Part shown: one piece after another, positions 39,433 to 47,955 of the stretch
How the letters are laid out: the number at the start of each line of letters is the position of its first letter
Numbering within the stretch: position 1 is the stretch's first letter
Assembly: GCF_016765775.1 (NCBI RefSeq)
Contig: NZ_JAESVN010000003.1
Span: 124,001-188,000 of the forward strand
Length of the DNA: 64,000 bases
Direction: 5' to 3'
Source: Szabonella alba
Lineage (GTDB): Bacteria; Pseudomonadota; Alphaproteobacteria; Rhodobacterales; Rhodobacteraceae
Position numbers and translations under genes: made by a program
Notes under the pieces: generated by a model
What the model was told of the DNA's origin: nothing
Databases searched by the model: none
What the model saw: only the letters and a program-made list of their open reading frames with translations

Positions 39433-40556
39433 TGGCGGGGCTCCAGTCCAAGCAGGGGGCGCAGCTTGATGCCGTAAAAGCTGCCCGCGAAGGCGGCGGC
39501 GAACCAGACCCAGCCATGCAGGCTGCCGGTCGAGACGCCCGAGAAGAAGGCCCCGACATTGCAGCCAAAGGCCAGACGTGAGGAATAGCCCAGCAAAAGC
39601 CCCGCGACCACCACCGCAGCCCAGGCCTTCAGCGGCAGTTTCGCGACCGGGGCGGACAGGCCCTGACGCCATGCAGCCACCAGAAAGGCGCCGCCAAGGA
39701 TCCCGAGATTGGTCAGCGAGGTGACATCGGTCAGGATCGACGAGGCCAGACGCTCGGCATTGCCGGGGGCGGCCCAGAAAGCATTGGCCGAAACCTCCAT
39801 CCCCACTGCCTGCGCGCCTTTCGCGGCCCAAAGCCCCAGCCCGTAGACCACACCCCAGGGCTGACCCGCGACGATCAGGTTCAGGATCGCCAGCACGGCA
39901 ATCGCAATCGCGGCCAGCACCAGCCGCCGGGGCAGACGCGCGCTGCCGCCGGTGCCAAGGCGGATTGCCACCACGGCCACGACCGCCAGACCCGCCAGTG
40001 TGATACCCAGACCTTCCATCCCCGAAAGTGCCAGCACGGGGGCGGAACCAAGCCCCGTCCACCAGCCCAGATGCAGACTGCCCGCGAAACTGCCAAGCGC
40101 GAAGAAGACCAGCGCCAGCGCGCCGACCGCATTGCCCGACCCGGCATTGACCAGCGTGCCCGATCCGCAGCCCAGCACAACCTGCATTGCCGCGCCAAAG
40201 ACAAAGGCGCCGCCGATCATCGCGAAACCGACGGGCGCATGGGCGCCGCTCAGCTCGCCAGCATTGGATTGGAGCAGCGGAAAGGCCACCAGCGCCACCA
40301 GCCCGATCGCCAGCAGTTGCGCCAGCAACCCCTGCGGTTCACGTCGCAGGATCATCGCGCGCCACGGCCCGGCAAAGCCGAAGCGGAACCCTTCCAGCGC
40401 CATGCCGAAGCCCAGCCCGATCAGCAGCAAAAGCCCGTAACGCGGCCCGGCCATCGCGGCCACGGCAAAGGCCGCAACCAGAACGCCAAGGATCAGCCCG
40501 CTGCGGGCGGCAAAGCGGCCAGCCCGGCCAGCGGAGGGGGAGGAAATATCGGTCAT
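39429..40556 (-). CDS. YeeE/YedE family sulfur-compound transporter (TsuA-like)
   Basis: The 375-aa inner-membrane protein has about nine hydrophobic segments. It contains the cysteine motifs of thiosulfate-uptake YeeE/TsuA proteins: GAAMQVVLGCGSGTLVNAGSG near residue 125 and SRLAFGCNVGAFFSGVSTGS near residue 330. These cysteines relay thiosulfate through hydrogen bonds in TsuA. It lies between a 55-aa exported peptide gene (4-base overlap) and, upstream, a periplasmic rhodanese, all on the minus strand, which supports a sulfur-uptake or sulfur-transfer module. A fused TusA-like protein is not seen. Confidence 0.88.
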   Translation of the reverse strand: MTDISSPSAGRAGRFAARSGLILGVLVAAFAVAAMAGPRYGLLLLIGLGFGMALEGFRFGFAGPWRAMILRREPQGLLAQLLAIGLVALVAFPLLQSNAGELSGAHAPVGFAMIGGAFVFGAAMQVVLGCGSGTLVNAGSGNAVGALALVFFALGSFAGSLHLGWWTGLGSAPVLALSGMEGLGITLAGLAVVAVVAIRLGTGGSARLPRRLVLAAIAIAVLAILNLIVAGQPWGVVYGLGLWAAKGAQAVGMEVSANAFWAAPGNAERLASSILTDVTSLTNLGILGGAFLVAAWRQGLSAPVAKLPLKAWAAVVVAGLLLGYSSRLAFGCNVGAFFSGVSTGSLHGWVWFAAAFAGSFYGIKLRPLLGLEPRQ

Positions 40557-40578
40557 GTCGGGTCAGTCCTTGGAAAAC

Positions 40579-40605
40579 GCCGCCCCCTTCTGGAACGGGG
40601 GCGGC
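40579..40605. terminator. GC-rich hairpin between rhodanese and YeeE genes
   Basis: GCCGCCCCC pairs with GGGGGCGGC across a 9-base loop. It sits 66 bases after the rhodanese stop and 22 bases before the transporter start on the minus strand. It may be a partial terminator or processing site separating expression of the two genes. It has no T-run. Confidence 0.45.
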
Positions 40606-40671
40606 GCGGGGTCAATCGGTCGGATGCGCCTTGCCCTGCCAGACGGGTGGGGCAGGGCAGGTGCTTGTGGA

Positions 40672-41619
40672 TCAGAAAATGCCCTTGATCGAATACCAGA
40701 TCCGCTGCATCGGGCCGGGGACATTTTCCATCGGCAGATCGGCATTGGACCATGCCACCAGACTGTCGGGATAAAGCTTCACGCCTTCGATCCCCGCCAG
40801 TTCGGACAGCGCGAACCAGTTGGTCGCGGCCCAGTGGCCGGTATTGCAGAAGGAGACCAGAGTGTCGCCCGGGGCATAGCCATTGGCCTCGGCCAGCGCG
40901 CGGGCGCCTTCGGCGTCGATCAGCGTCGGGTCCTTCGAGAACCAGCGCGAATGCGTGAAATATTCCGATTGCGGCAGGGTGCCGGGGCGGGCGGCATCGC
41001 CATGGGCCTCTTCCCCGCGCCAGAAACTTTCGGACCTTGCATCGACCAGCGTTGCCTGTTCATCGCCTTCGACAATCGCCCTGACCTCATCGGTTGTGGC
41101 CAGCCAGTCGGGAGCGAAGGTGAAGTCATCATCGGACCGCAGCGCCGAATAAGTATCGACCGTCACAGGCAGGCCTGCCGCCTCCCAAGCGCGCATGCCG
41201 CCATTCAGGATTGCGATCTCGCTGACCCCCAGCGATTTGAGCGTCCAGTAAACCCGGGCGGCAGCGCCGAAATCGGTCTCGTCCTTGCCCTGATGGACAA
41301 TCACCACCGGATATTCCCGCTCGACCCCGATATTGCGCAGGGTTTCGCCCAGAACTTCCAGATCGGGCAGTCCGCCGGGATTGCTGGCCGGGCCGCGGAA
41401 AATGCCATAGGGGGCGGGAATAGCCGTGGGAACATGGCCTGCCTCATAGATCAGGCTGCCCTCGGGCGTGGTATCAGTGCGGATATCCAGAACCAGCGGT
41501 TCCACCGTCTCGATATATTCATTCAGTTCCTGCGGCGTGACCAGCGGGCCGATTTGCTGCGCCAGTGCCGGCGCTGCAAGCAATAGCGACGTCGCGGCGA
41601 TGGCAAGATAGGTTTTCAT
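40672..41619 (-). CDS. periplasmic rhodanese-type sulfurtransferase
   Basis: The 315-aa protein begins with a clean signal peptide (MKTYLAIAATSLLLAAPALA, cleavage before QQ). It has two rhodanese domains. The second carries the catalytic cysteine in LVSFCNTGHWAATNW near residue 265, while the first (VEPLVLDIRTDTTPEG) lacks an obvious active cysteine, as in thiosulfate/mercaptopyruvate sulfurtransferases. Export places sulfane-sulfur transfer in the periplasm, upstream of the YeeE-type transporter. The ATG at 41619 is chosen for the signal peptide; an in-frame upstream start adds eight residues. Confidence 0.9.
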   Translation of the reverse strand: MKTYLAIAATSLLLAAPALAQQIGPLVTPQELNEYIETVEPLVLDIRTDTTPEGSLIYEAGHVPTAIPAPYGIFRGPASNPGGLPDLEVLGETLRNIGVEREYPVVIVHQGKDETDFGAAARVYWTLKSLGVSEIAILNGGMRAWEAAGLPVTVDTYSALRSDDDFTFAPDWLATTDEVRAIVEGDEQATLVDARSESFWRGEEAHGDAARPGTLPQSEYFTHSRWFSKDPTLIDAEGARALAEANGYAPGDTLVSFCNTGHWAATNWFALSELAGIEGVKLYPDSLVAWSNADLPMENVPGPMQRIWYSIKGIF

Positions 41620-41882
41620 GTGCTTCCCCCGGGAAAGGACCATTGTTGCGGCTTATGTGCTGGCAGATGGCAGGGTTTCAAGGCCATTCGTTCCGCTCCG
41701 CCCGCTGTAATCCCGTCCAGCCCGAAACAGAGTTTCGGCCCCTTGTGAAAAGGGCGAAATAAATTCCGGTACCGTTGAATTAGCCGAACCACGTTCTGCC
41801 AAGGCCGGGGAACGACCCCGGCATGGTTCTTATTGCATGTTTCCTGTGACGTCCTCGCGACCGGGCGACCGGCGCGGCCGCT
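41620..41882. other. intergenic region with two small hairpins
   Basis: No gene is seen here. CCGAAAC and GTTTCGG form a short hairpin at 41722-41738. GCCGGGG and CCCCGGC form another at 41804-41822, downstream of the entericidin-like gene, and could end its transcript. The promoter of the rhodanese gene should lie in the left part, but I cannot name it. Confidence 0.4.
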
Positions 41883-42005
41883 TTACAGGTAATCGCCGAC
41901 GCGCTGCGCCCCGCCCGAGATGTCGCGCCCGATCCCGTCGATCGTGTTGCAGCCCGCCAGCGCCAGCAGCGCCAGAACCACCATCGGAATGATCCGCCGT
42001 TTCAT
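41883..42005 (-). CDS. entericidin A/B-like small lipoprotein
   Basis: This 40-aa protein begins MKRRIIPMVVLALLALAGC, a lipoprotein signal with lipobox LAGC, followed by NTIDGIGRDISGGAQRVGDYL. The motif CNTIxGxGxDI plus a glycine-rich short tail is the entericidin family signature. Enterobacterial members form a bacteriolytic toxin/antidote pair (EcnB/EcnA), but single copies as here are widespread and of unknown role. AAGGAACAGGAC directly upstream of the ATG supplies the ribosome binding site. Confidence 0.85.
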   Translation of the reverse strand: MKRRIIPMVVLALLALAGCNTIDGIGRDISGGAQRVGDYL

Positions 42006-42059
42006 GTCCTGTTCCTTGTCCTGTTCCGTTCTGCCTCGGGAATGGCCCGTTGATCGGGC

Positions 42060-43886
42060 CTATTGCTCATACCACCAGACATCGGGCTGAAAGCCCGGCC
42101 AGTCGCCATAAACTGGAATCCTTTCCGGAAATTTCAACTCCTTCACATGCGCAAGCCGCCCGACTGTTGCATATGAGAACGGGATCACATAGCGCCCGGC
42201 GGTCAGGATCCGGTCCAGCGCGCGGGTGGCGGCGGTGAATTCGTCCTGCGTCTGCGCCGCCAGCATGGCCGCGATCATCGCCTCGGCGGCAGGAACATCC
42301 ATGCCCATCAGGTTGCGGCTGCCGGGGGCCTTTCCCCCCTGCGCGCCCCAATACAGTATCTGTTCATTGCCCGGCGACAGCGACATCTGCCGCAGGATGG
42401 TGGTCATGTCGAAATCATAATGATCGCTGCGCTGTTTCATCTGGGCGCTGTCGACGGTGGCGATGCGGGCCGCAATGCCCAGCCGGGCCAGCGCCTCCCG
42501 ATAGATCGAGGCGATGGCGATGGTTTCGGAGGCGCCGTTCGTCAGCAGGATCTCGAAGTCGAAGGGCTCACCTTCGGCATTGCGCATCCGCCCGTCCGCG
42601 CCCGGCTCCCATCCCGCCTCGGCCAGCAGGGCGATTGCCGCGCGCATGTGGCGGCGGTTCGCCTGTGTTCCGTCTGACACCGGCAGCGCATAGCCGTCGA
42701 TCACTCCGGGAAGCAGATCATCGGCAAAGGGCGCCAGCAGGTCGGCCACGCGCCCCTCGGCAGGCGTGCCCTCGATCATGCCCAGTTCGGAGTTTGAGAA
42801 ATAGGACCGGATGCGCGGCTGCAGCCCACCGGTCAGGGTGGTATTGATCAGCTCGAAATTGAAGGCAAGGATCAGCGCCTCCCGCACGCGCCAGTCATCA
42901 AACGGCGCGCGGCGCGTGTTCATCACCAGCCCTTCGATCCCCGAGGGGCGGCGATGCGGGATTTCGGATTGCACGACCGCGCCGGACTGCACCGCCGGGA
43001 AATCATATTGATCGCGCCAGCGCGCGGCATTGGTTTCCCGGAAGGACGTGACCGCGCCGCCCTTGAACGCCTCGAAGATCACCCCGGCATCGCCGTAGAA
43101 ATCATAGCGGATCTCATCCAGATTGTGCCGCCCCCGGTTGAAGGGCAGATCGCGCCCCCACCAGTCGGGAACGCGGATGAAACTTACAAAGCGCCCGGCC
43201 TCGAAATCGCCGACCACATAGGGGCCCGATCCGATGGGCGCGCGCATCGAACTGGCCGAGATGTCGCGCCCCTCCCAATCAGCCTGTTTCAGCACCGGCC
43301 GCAGCCCCAGGATCAGCGGCAACTCCCGGTCCGGCGTGTTGAAGGTGAAGCGGATGCTGCGCGGCCCGGTGATCTCGGATTTCGCGATCTTGGCCCAGGA
43401 TCCCGAATAGCGCGGATTGGGGGGGCTGCCCTCGGTCCCCAGCGCGGTGAAGGACCAAAGCACATCATCAACCGTCACCGGACTGCCATCCGAGAATCGC
43501 GCCTCGGCCCTCAGGGTGAATTCGACGAAGCTGCGCGCGGGATCTGTCTCGACCGATTCGGCCAGCAAACCGTAAAGCGTGAAGGGTTCATCCGCCGTGC
43601 GGCCCAGCAATGTCTCGACCGTCAGGGGCGATTGCGCCCAGGGCGGACGACCCCGGATCGAGAAGGGATTGAGCGAATCGAATCCCCCCGTTTCGCCCAG
43701 AACAATCCGCCCGCCCTTGGGCGCATCGGGGTTCACATAGGGCAGCGCCACAAAATCGGGTAGGAGTGCGGGATCGCCATACATAGCTATGCCATGGGCC
43801 GGTTCGCCAAGCCCGGGAATCGCTGCACAGCCCCACAGAATGACGGCCACCGCCATGCGCCGCGAGGCGAAAAAAACCTGTCTCAT
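42060..43886 (-). CDS. extracellular solute-binding protein family 5 (peptide/YejA-like)
   Basis: The 608-aa periplasmic binding protein of the SBP_bac_5 family captures oligopeptides or similar ligands for an ABC importer. It has an N-terminal signal peptide (MAVAVILWGCAAIPGLGEPAHG) and the family features PDAPKGGRIVLGETGGFDSLNPF, FTLRAEARFSDGSPVTVDDV and RVREALILAFNFELIN. The PKGG start and overall length resemble YejA of the microcin C/peptide importer. No permease or ATPase genes adjoin it here, so the gene is an orphan or its partners lie elsewhere. Confidence 0.9.
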   Translation of the reverse strand: MRQVFFASRRMAVAVILWGCAAIPGLGEPAHGIAMYGDPALLPDFVALPYVNPDAPKGGRIVLGETGGFDSLNPFSIRGRPPWAQSPLTVETLLGRTADEPFTLYGLLAESVETDPARSFVEFTLRAEARFSDGSPVTVDDVLWSFTALGTEGSPPNPRYSGSWAKIAKSEITGPRSIRFTFNTPDRELPLILGLRPVLKQADWEGRDISASSMRAPIGSGPYVVGDFEAGRFVSFIRVPDWWGRDLPFNRGRHNLDEIRYDFYGDAGVIFEAFKGGAVTSFRETNAARWRDQYDFPAVQSGAVVQSEIPHRRPSGIEGLVMNTRRAPFDDWRVREALILAFNFELINTTLTGGLQPRIRSYFSNSELGMIEGTPAEGRVADLLAPFADDLLPGVIDGYALPVSDGTQANRRHMRAAIALLAEAGWEPGADGRMRNAEGEPFDFEILLTNGASETIAIASIYREALARLGIAARIATVDSAQMKQRSDHYDFDMTTILRQMSLSPGNEQILYWGAQGGKAPGSRNLMGMDVPAAEAMIAAMLAAQTQDEFTAATRALDRILTAGRYVIPFSYATVGRLAHVKELKFPERIPVYGDWPGFQPDVWWYEQ

Positions 43887-43964
43887 CCGTGCAACAATCC
43901 CGTCCGCAAGCGTTTTTTATGGCCAGACCCTAGGACTGCTTCGCTGTCAATTCAAACTTTTAAC

Positions 43965-43993
43965 TTGGCCATCGGCGATCCTGCGCGTATAAG
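43965..43993 (+). promoter_or_regulatory. sigma70-type promoter for the candidate small RNA
   Basis: TTGGCC (43965-43970) and TATAAG (43988-43993) are separated by 17 bases, the optimal spacing. The predicted transcription start is near 44000. It lies in the gap between two divergent genes. Confidence 0.55.
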
Positions 43994-43999
43994 AGCCTT

Positions 44000-44076
44000 A
44001 CTGCTCGATAGGTTTCTTGCCTGTATGAAACCTGCCTCAATAACTTAACGCCGGCTTCGCGCCGGCGTTTTTTTTT
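44000..44076 (+). ncRNA. candidate ~75-nt small RNA ending in a Rho-independent terminator
   Basis: The stretch follows a good promoter and contains a 7-bp hairpin (AGGTTTC 44010-44016 with GAAACCT 44027-44033) and then a terminator. The terminator stem is ACGCCGGC (44048-44055) with GCCGGCGT (44061-44068) and is followed by nine T residues. No upstream protein gene on this strand needs a terminator, because the left neighbour is transcribed away. An alternative is an attenuated leader of the downstream bdhA gene. Confidence 0.6.
44048..44076 (+). terminator. strong Rho-independent terminator
   Basis: An 8-bp GC-rich stem with a 5-base loop is followed by an uninterrupted run of nine T. It is the best intrinsic terminator in the window. 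Confidence 0.9.
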
Positions 44077-44199
44077 GCTCGCCCGGCAGGCGCTTCACAG
44101 AGATTTGCCACATCCATGGGCAGCGGCGCTTTGCCGGAGCTTTCCATGGCCCGCGCTTTCTGCGACCATTGTGCAGATGCAGAAAAATGGAGAGCGGCA

Positions 44200-44985
44200 A
44201 TGACCCTTTCAGGCAAGACGGCAATCGTGACCGGATCGAATTCCGGCATCGGGCTGGGTGTTGCGATCGAACTGGCGCGGGCCGGGGCCAGCGTGGTCAT
44301 AAATTCCTATACCGACCGCAAGGAAGACCATGCGCTGGCCGAGGAATTGCAGCGCGACCATTCCGGCACCAGCGGTGCGACGGTGCGCTATATCAAGGCC
44401 GACATGTCGGACGCCGCCGAATGCCGCGCGCTGATTGAAAAGGCCGGGGCCTGCGATATCCTTGTGAACAATGCCGGGATCCAGCATGTCGCGGTGGTTG
44501 AGGATTTTCCTGTCGACAAATGGAATGCGATCCTTGCGATCAACCTGTCCTCGGCCTTCCACACCACCGCCATGGCCCTGCCGATGATGCGCGAAAGCGG
44601 TTGGGGCCGGATCGTCAATATCGCCTCGGCCCATGGTCTGACGGCAAGCCCGTTCAAATCCGCCTATGTAGCGGCCAAGCATGGCGTGGTCGGCCTGACC
44701 AAGACGGTCGCGCTGGAAACCGCAGGGCAGGGGATCACCTGCAACGCGGTCTGCCCAGGCTATGTGCTGACCCCGTTGGTCGAGGCACAGATCCCCGACC
44801 AGATGAAAACCCACAAGATGGACCGCGAAACCGTGATCCGTGATGTCATGCTGCAGCGCCAGCCTTCGCGCCAGTTTGCGACCACGGCCCAGATCGGCGG
44901 CACGGTGGCCTTTCTCTGTTCCGCCGCTGCCGAACAGATCACCGGCACCACGATCAGCGTTGATGGCGGCTGGACGGCGCTCTGA
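44200..44985 (+). CDS. bdhA: 3-hydroxybutyrate dehydrogenase (SDR family)
   Basis: This enzyme interconverts D-3-hydroxybutyrate and acetoacetate with NAD, linking polyhydroxybutyrate breakdown to central metabolism. The 261-aa protein has the SDR cofactor motif TGSNSGIGLG, NNAG, and the catalytic Ser-Tyr-Lys set (IVNIASAHG, then SAYVAAKHG). Segments NAILAINLSSAFHTT and YVLTPLVEAQIPDQMK are characteristic of BDH. GGAGAG precedes the ATG at 44200. The patatin gene follows in the same direction. Confidence 0.92.
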   Translation: MTLSGKTAIVTGSNSGIGLGVAIELARAGASVVINSYTDRKEDHALAEELQRDHSGTSGATVRYIKADMSDAAECRALIEKAGACDILVNNAGIQHVAVVEDFPVDKWNAILAINLSSAFHTTAMALPMMRESGWGRIVNIASAHGLTASPFKSAYVAAKHGVVGLTKTVALETAGQGITCNAVCPGYVLTPLVEAQIPDQMKTHKMDRETVIRDVMLQRQPSRQFATTAQIGGTVAFLCSAAAEQITGTTISVDGGWTAL

Positions 44986-45020
44986 CCGCCCCCCCCCTTT
45001 CATCTTGGCAAAAATTCCTC

Positions 45021-45041
45021 CGCCGGAGGCTTCCTCCGGCG
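45021..45041. terminator. hairpin between bdhA and the patatin gene
   Basis: CGCCGGAGG pairs perfectly with CCTCCGGCG across a 3-base loop. It lies 35 bases after the bdhA stop. It is preceded by CTTTCATCTTGGC, a motif repeated near 48913. There is no T-run on the + strand, so partial read-through into the patatin gene is likely. Confidence 0.45.
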
Positions 45042-45067
45042 GGCATCGAATACAAGGGACCGCAGCA

Positions 45068-46114
45068 ATGGCGATACGGATCAACCTCGCCCTGCAGGGC
45101 GGCGGCGCGCATGGCGCCTTTACCTGGGGCGTGCTCGACCGGCTGCTGCAGGACAAGGATATCGAGATTGCCGGGATTTCCGGCACCTCCGCCGGGGCAC
45201 TGAACGGCGCGGCACTCAAGGCCGGGTGGATCGAGGGCGGGCCTGAGGGCGCGCGGCGCAGTCTCGATGCACTTTGGGCGCACGTCAGCATGGTGGGCGA
45301 CATGCGGCTGATGCCCTGGATGCGGCCCGTCCTGCCCTTTGCCGCCGCCGCTGCCAGTGCGGTGACCAGCGCCTGGGAAACTGCCTTTCCCGTCTCACCC
45401 ACGGGAATCGCGGCGCAGGTGGTGTCGCCCTATGCCTTTGGCGCGGCTTGGCGTCATCCGCTGGAGCCCGTCGTGCAGCGTTTTGATTTCTCGAAGGTCT
45501 GCGCCGAGGACGGGCCGCAGCTTTTCGTCAACGCCACCAATGTCCGCGATGGCCATATCGGCGTCTTTACCGGACAGAAGATCACGCCCAATGCGCTGCT
45601 GGCCTCGGGCTGCCTGCCCACGGTCTTTCAGGCGGTCGAGGAACCCGACCCGGTCAGCGGCAAGATGGAGGCCTGGTGGGATGGCGGTTACTCCGGCAAT
45701 CCCGCGCTGTTTCCGCTTTACGGACACGGGCTGCCCGATGATATCGTGATTGTCGCCATCAACCCGGTGCGGCGGGAAGTCGTGCCGACAACCCCGCTGG
45801 AAATCCAGAACCGGATCAATGAGATCAGCTTCAACGCGCCCCTGCTGCGCGACCTGCGGGCCATTGCCTTCGTCAAGCGGCTGCTGCGCGCGGGCAAGCT
45901 GGAACCCGGCAGCATGAAGGATGTGGCCCTGCATCTGATCACCGATGACCGGCTGATGAATGAGCTTTCGGCAAGTTCGAAAATGCTGCCTTCGCCGTGG
46001 TTGCTGCAACGGCTGAAACGGGCAGGGCGGGCAGCGGCCAAGGGCTTTCTGACCCGGCACCGAGACACGATCGGCAAGGGCGGCAGTTTCGATCCGCGCA
46101 GCCTGCTGGACTGA
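45068..46114 (+). CDS. patatin-like phospholipase / PHB-associated lipase
   Basis: This 348-aa serine hydrolase has all patatin elements: the oxyanion loop LALQGGGAHGAFTWGVLD, the nucleophile elbow GTSAGALNG, and the catalytic aspartate in WWDGGYSGNP. There is no signal peptide. Its place after bdhA suggests action on storage polymer granules or membrane lipids; that link is inferred from position only. The ATG at 45068 gives the usual short N-terminus before the GGGAHG loop. Confidence 0.9.
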   Translation: MAIRINLALQGGGAHGAFTWGVLDRLLQDKDIEIAGISGTSAGALNGAALKAGWIEGGPEGARRSLDALWAHVSMVGDMRLMPWMRPVLPFAAAAASAVTSAWETAFPVSPTGIAAQVVSPYAFGAAWRHPLEPVVQRFDFSKVCAEDGPQLFVNATNVRDGHIGVFTGQKITPNALLASGCLPTVFQAVEEPDPVSGKMEAWWDGGYSGNPALFPLYGHGLPDDIVIVAINPVRREVVPTTPLEIQNRINEISFNAPLLRDLRAIAFVKRLLRAGKLEPGSMKDVALHLITDDRLMNELSASSKMLPSPWLLQRLKRAGRAAAKGFLTRHRDTIGKGGSFDPRSLLD

Positions 46115-46142
46115 CGCCGCAGCAGCCCCCGGCAATCCGGCC

Positions 46143-46862
46143 TTAGGGCTGCATCCCGGGCGGCAGTTGCGCCTGCTGCACCGCGATGGCACCGCGGTCA
46201 TTGGGATAGACCAGCCCCGCCGAAATGATCAGCTTGGCCGCATCCTCGATCTTCATGTCCAGCATCCTGACCGAGGTCGAGGGTACGAACAAAAGAAACC
46301 CCGAGGTCGGGTTCGGGGTGGTCGGCAGGAAAACCGACAGGATTTCGTCATGTTCGGGAAATTTTGCCGCGATCTCGCCCTTGGCATGGGTCGAGATGAA
46401 ACCGATGGCCCAGATCCCTTCCTTGGGATATTCCACCAGACAGGCCTTTTCAAAATTCTGGTCGGTCTGGGCAAAGACCGTTTCAGCGATCTGTTTCAGC
46501 CCGTTATAGATCGACCGGACCACCGGCATCCGGTCAACCAGCCGTTCCGCCCATGCGATGAAGGACCGCCCGATCAGCCCCCGCGCGATCCAGCCCACCA
46601 GAATGGTGAAGATCAGAAAGACCACAACGCCGACGCCGCGCACGCTGTAGTCATAGTTTTCGCCCATGAAATAGCGCATCAAGGCCTCGGGCCGGTATCC
46701 TGCCGGGATGAAGGGCAGCACGAACCCGTCGATCCAGCCCGTCACCGTCCAGATCAGGTAAAGCGTCAGCGCGACCGGCAACACGACAACCAGTCCGGTC
46801 AGAAAGGAACTGCGCAGAAAGCCGATGATGCCGCGCCGTTTCGGGGTGGGGGTGTCGCTCAT
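46143..46862 (-). CDS. DUF502 family membrane protein
   Basis: This 239-aa protein has two strong membrane segments (FLTGLVVVLPVALTLYLIWTV and VGVVVFLIFTILVGWIARGL) and the conserved DUF502 motifs MPVVRSIYNGLKQIAETVF and FLPTTPNPTSGFLLFVP. The function of the family is unknown. It is convergent with the patatin gene; only 28 bases separate their stops. Confidence 0.9.
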   Translation of the reverse strand: MSDTPTPKRRGIIGFLRSSFLTGLVVVLPVALTLYLIWTVTGWIDGFVLPFIPAGYRPEALMRYFMGENYDYSVRGVGVVVFLIFTILVGWIARGLIGRSFIAWAERLVDRMPVVRSIYNGLKQIAETVFAQTDQNFEKACLVEYPKEGIWAIGFISTHAKGEIAAKFPEHDEILSVFLPTTPNPTSGFLLFVPSTSVRMLDMKIEDAAKLIISAGLVYPNDRGAIAVQQAQLPPGMQP

Positions 46863-46987
46863 GTCTGACCTGCGTTTGCTGCGGTAAATCTAGGGGCAGC
46901 ATGGCAGCGCCACAATGGGCAATGACCGCTCTGCGATGGGATAAAGCGGGCCTGCCGCGGCGCTGCCGGATGGGGGGCGCTGCGGTG

Positions 46988-47911
46988 TCAGCCCGCGCGG
47001 CGCTGTTCGGCGATCCGGGTGGCGATCGCGGCACCCAGCCGGGCATTGTTGCGCACCAGCGCGATATTGGCCGCCAGCGACCGACCCTCGGTCAGCTCAA
47101 AAATCCGGCGCAGCAGGAAGGGCGTGACGGCCTTGGCCGCGATGCCCTGCGCGCCCGCCTCGGCCAGCGCGGTCTCGATCACCGGGCCGATTTCCGCCAG
47201 CGGGATCTCGGCATCGGGCGGGATCGGATTGGCCACCAGTTGCCCCCCCGGCAGACCCAGCCGCGCCCGCATCAGATGAGTTGCCGCAATGCGGCCCGCA
47301 TCATCGGCGCGCAGCGGCGCCGCCAACCCCGAGGACCGCGCCCAGAAGGCCGGGAAATCGTCCTGACCATAGGCAATGACCGGCACGCCCAGCGTTTCCA
47401 GAACTTCCAGCGTTTTCGGCAGATCGAGGATCGCCTTGGCCCCGGCCGCCACCACCGTCACCGCCGTCTGTGCCAGTTCGCGCAGATCGGCGGAAATGTC
47501 GAAACTCTGTTCCGCGCCGCGATGCACGCCGCCGATCCCGCCGGTTGCAAAGACATCAATTCCCGCCGCCTGCGCGCAGATCATGGTCGCGGCCACGGTG
47601 GTTGCCCCGGTTTCACCGCTGACAAGACAATCGGCCAGATCCGCGCGCGACAGTTTCCGCGCCCCCGGCGTCTGGCCCAGCCGGTCCAGCATATCGGGCT
47701 CCAGCCCCACGCGGATCTGCCCGCCCATCACCGCGATGGTGGCGGGCAGCGCGCCCGCGGCGCGGATATCGGCCTCGACCATCCGCGCGGTTTCGACATT
47801 CTGCGGCCATGGCATGCCATGGGTGATGATCGTGGATTCCAGCGCCACCACGGGCTGCCCTGCGGCCAGCGCCTCGGCGATCTCGGGATGGATGGTCAGG
47901 GGAAGGGTCAT
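46988..47911 (-). CDS. psuG: pseudouridine-5'-phosphate glycosidase
   Basis: PsuG splits pseudouridine 5'-phosphate into uracil and ribose 5-phosphate. The 307-aa protein has the family motifs PVVALESTIITHGMPWPQN near residue 20, GATTVAATMICAQAAGIDVFATGGIGGVHRGAE and FPAFWARSSG, covering the metal and substrate lysine regions. The kinase gene upstream on the same strand supplies its substrate, completing pseudouridine breakdown. Confidence 0.94.
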   Translation of the reverse strand: MTLPLTIHPEIAEALAAGQPVVALESTIITHGMPWPQNVETARMVEADIRAAGALPATIAVMGGQIRVGLEPDMLDRLGQTPGARKLSRADLADCLVSGETGATTVAATMICAQAAGIDVFATGGIGGVHRGAEQSFDISADLRELAQTAVTVVAAGAKAILDLPKTLEVLETLGVPVIAYGQDDFPAFWARSSGLAAPLRADDAGRIAATHLMRARLGLPGGQLVANPIPPDAEIPLAEIGPVIETALAEAGAQGIAAKAVTPFLLRRIFELTEGRSLAANIALVRNNARLGAAIATRIAEQRRAG

Positions 47912-47955
47912 GAACCTTGGCTCCGCAGCAGGAAAAAGGGCAGGGGGCGGAAGGG

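Noticed and set aside
44025-44048. Seven-codon leader peptide (MKPASIT) before the strong terminator, as in amino-acid attenuators
   Set aside because: It has no ribosome binding site, its start codon lies in a hairpin loop, and it has no run of regulatory codons.
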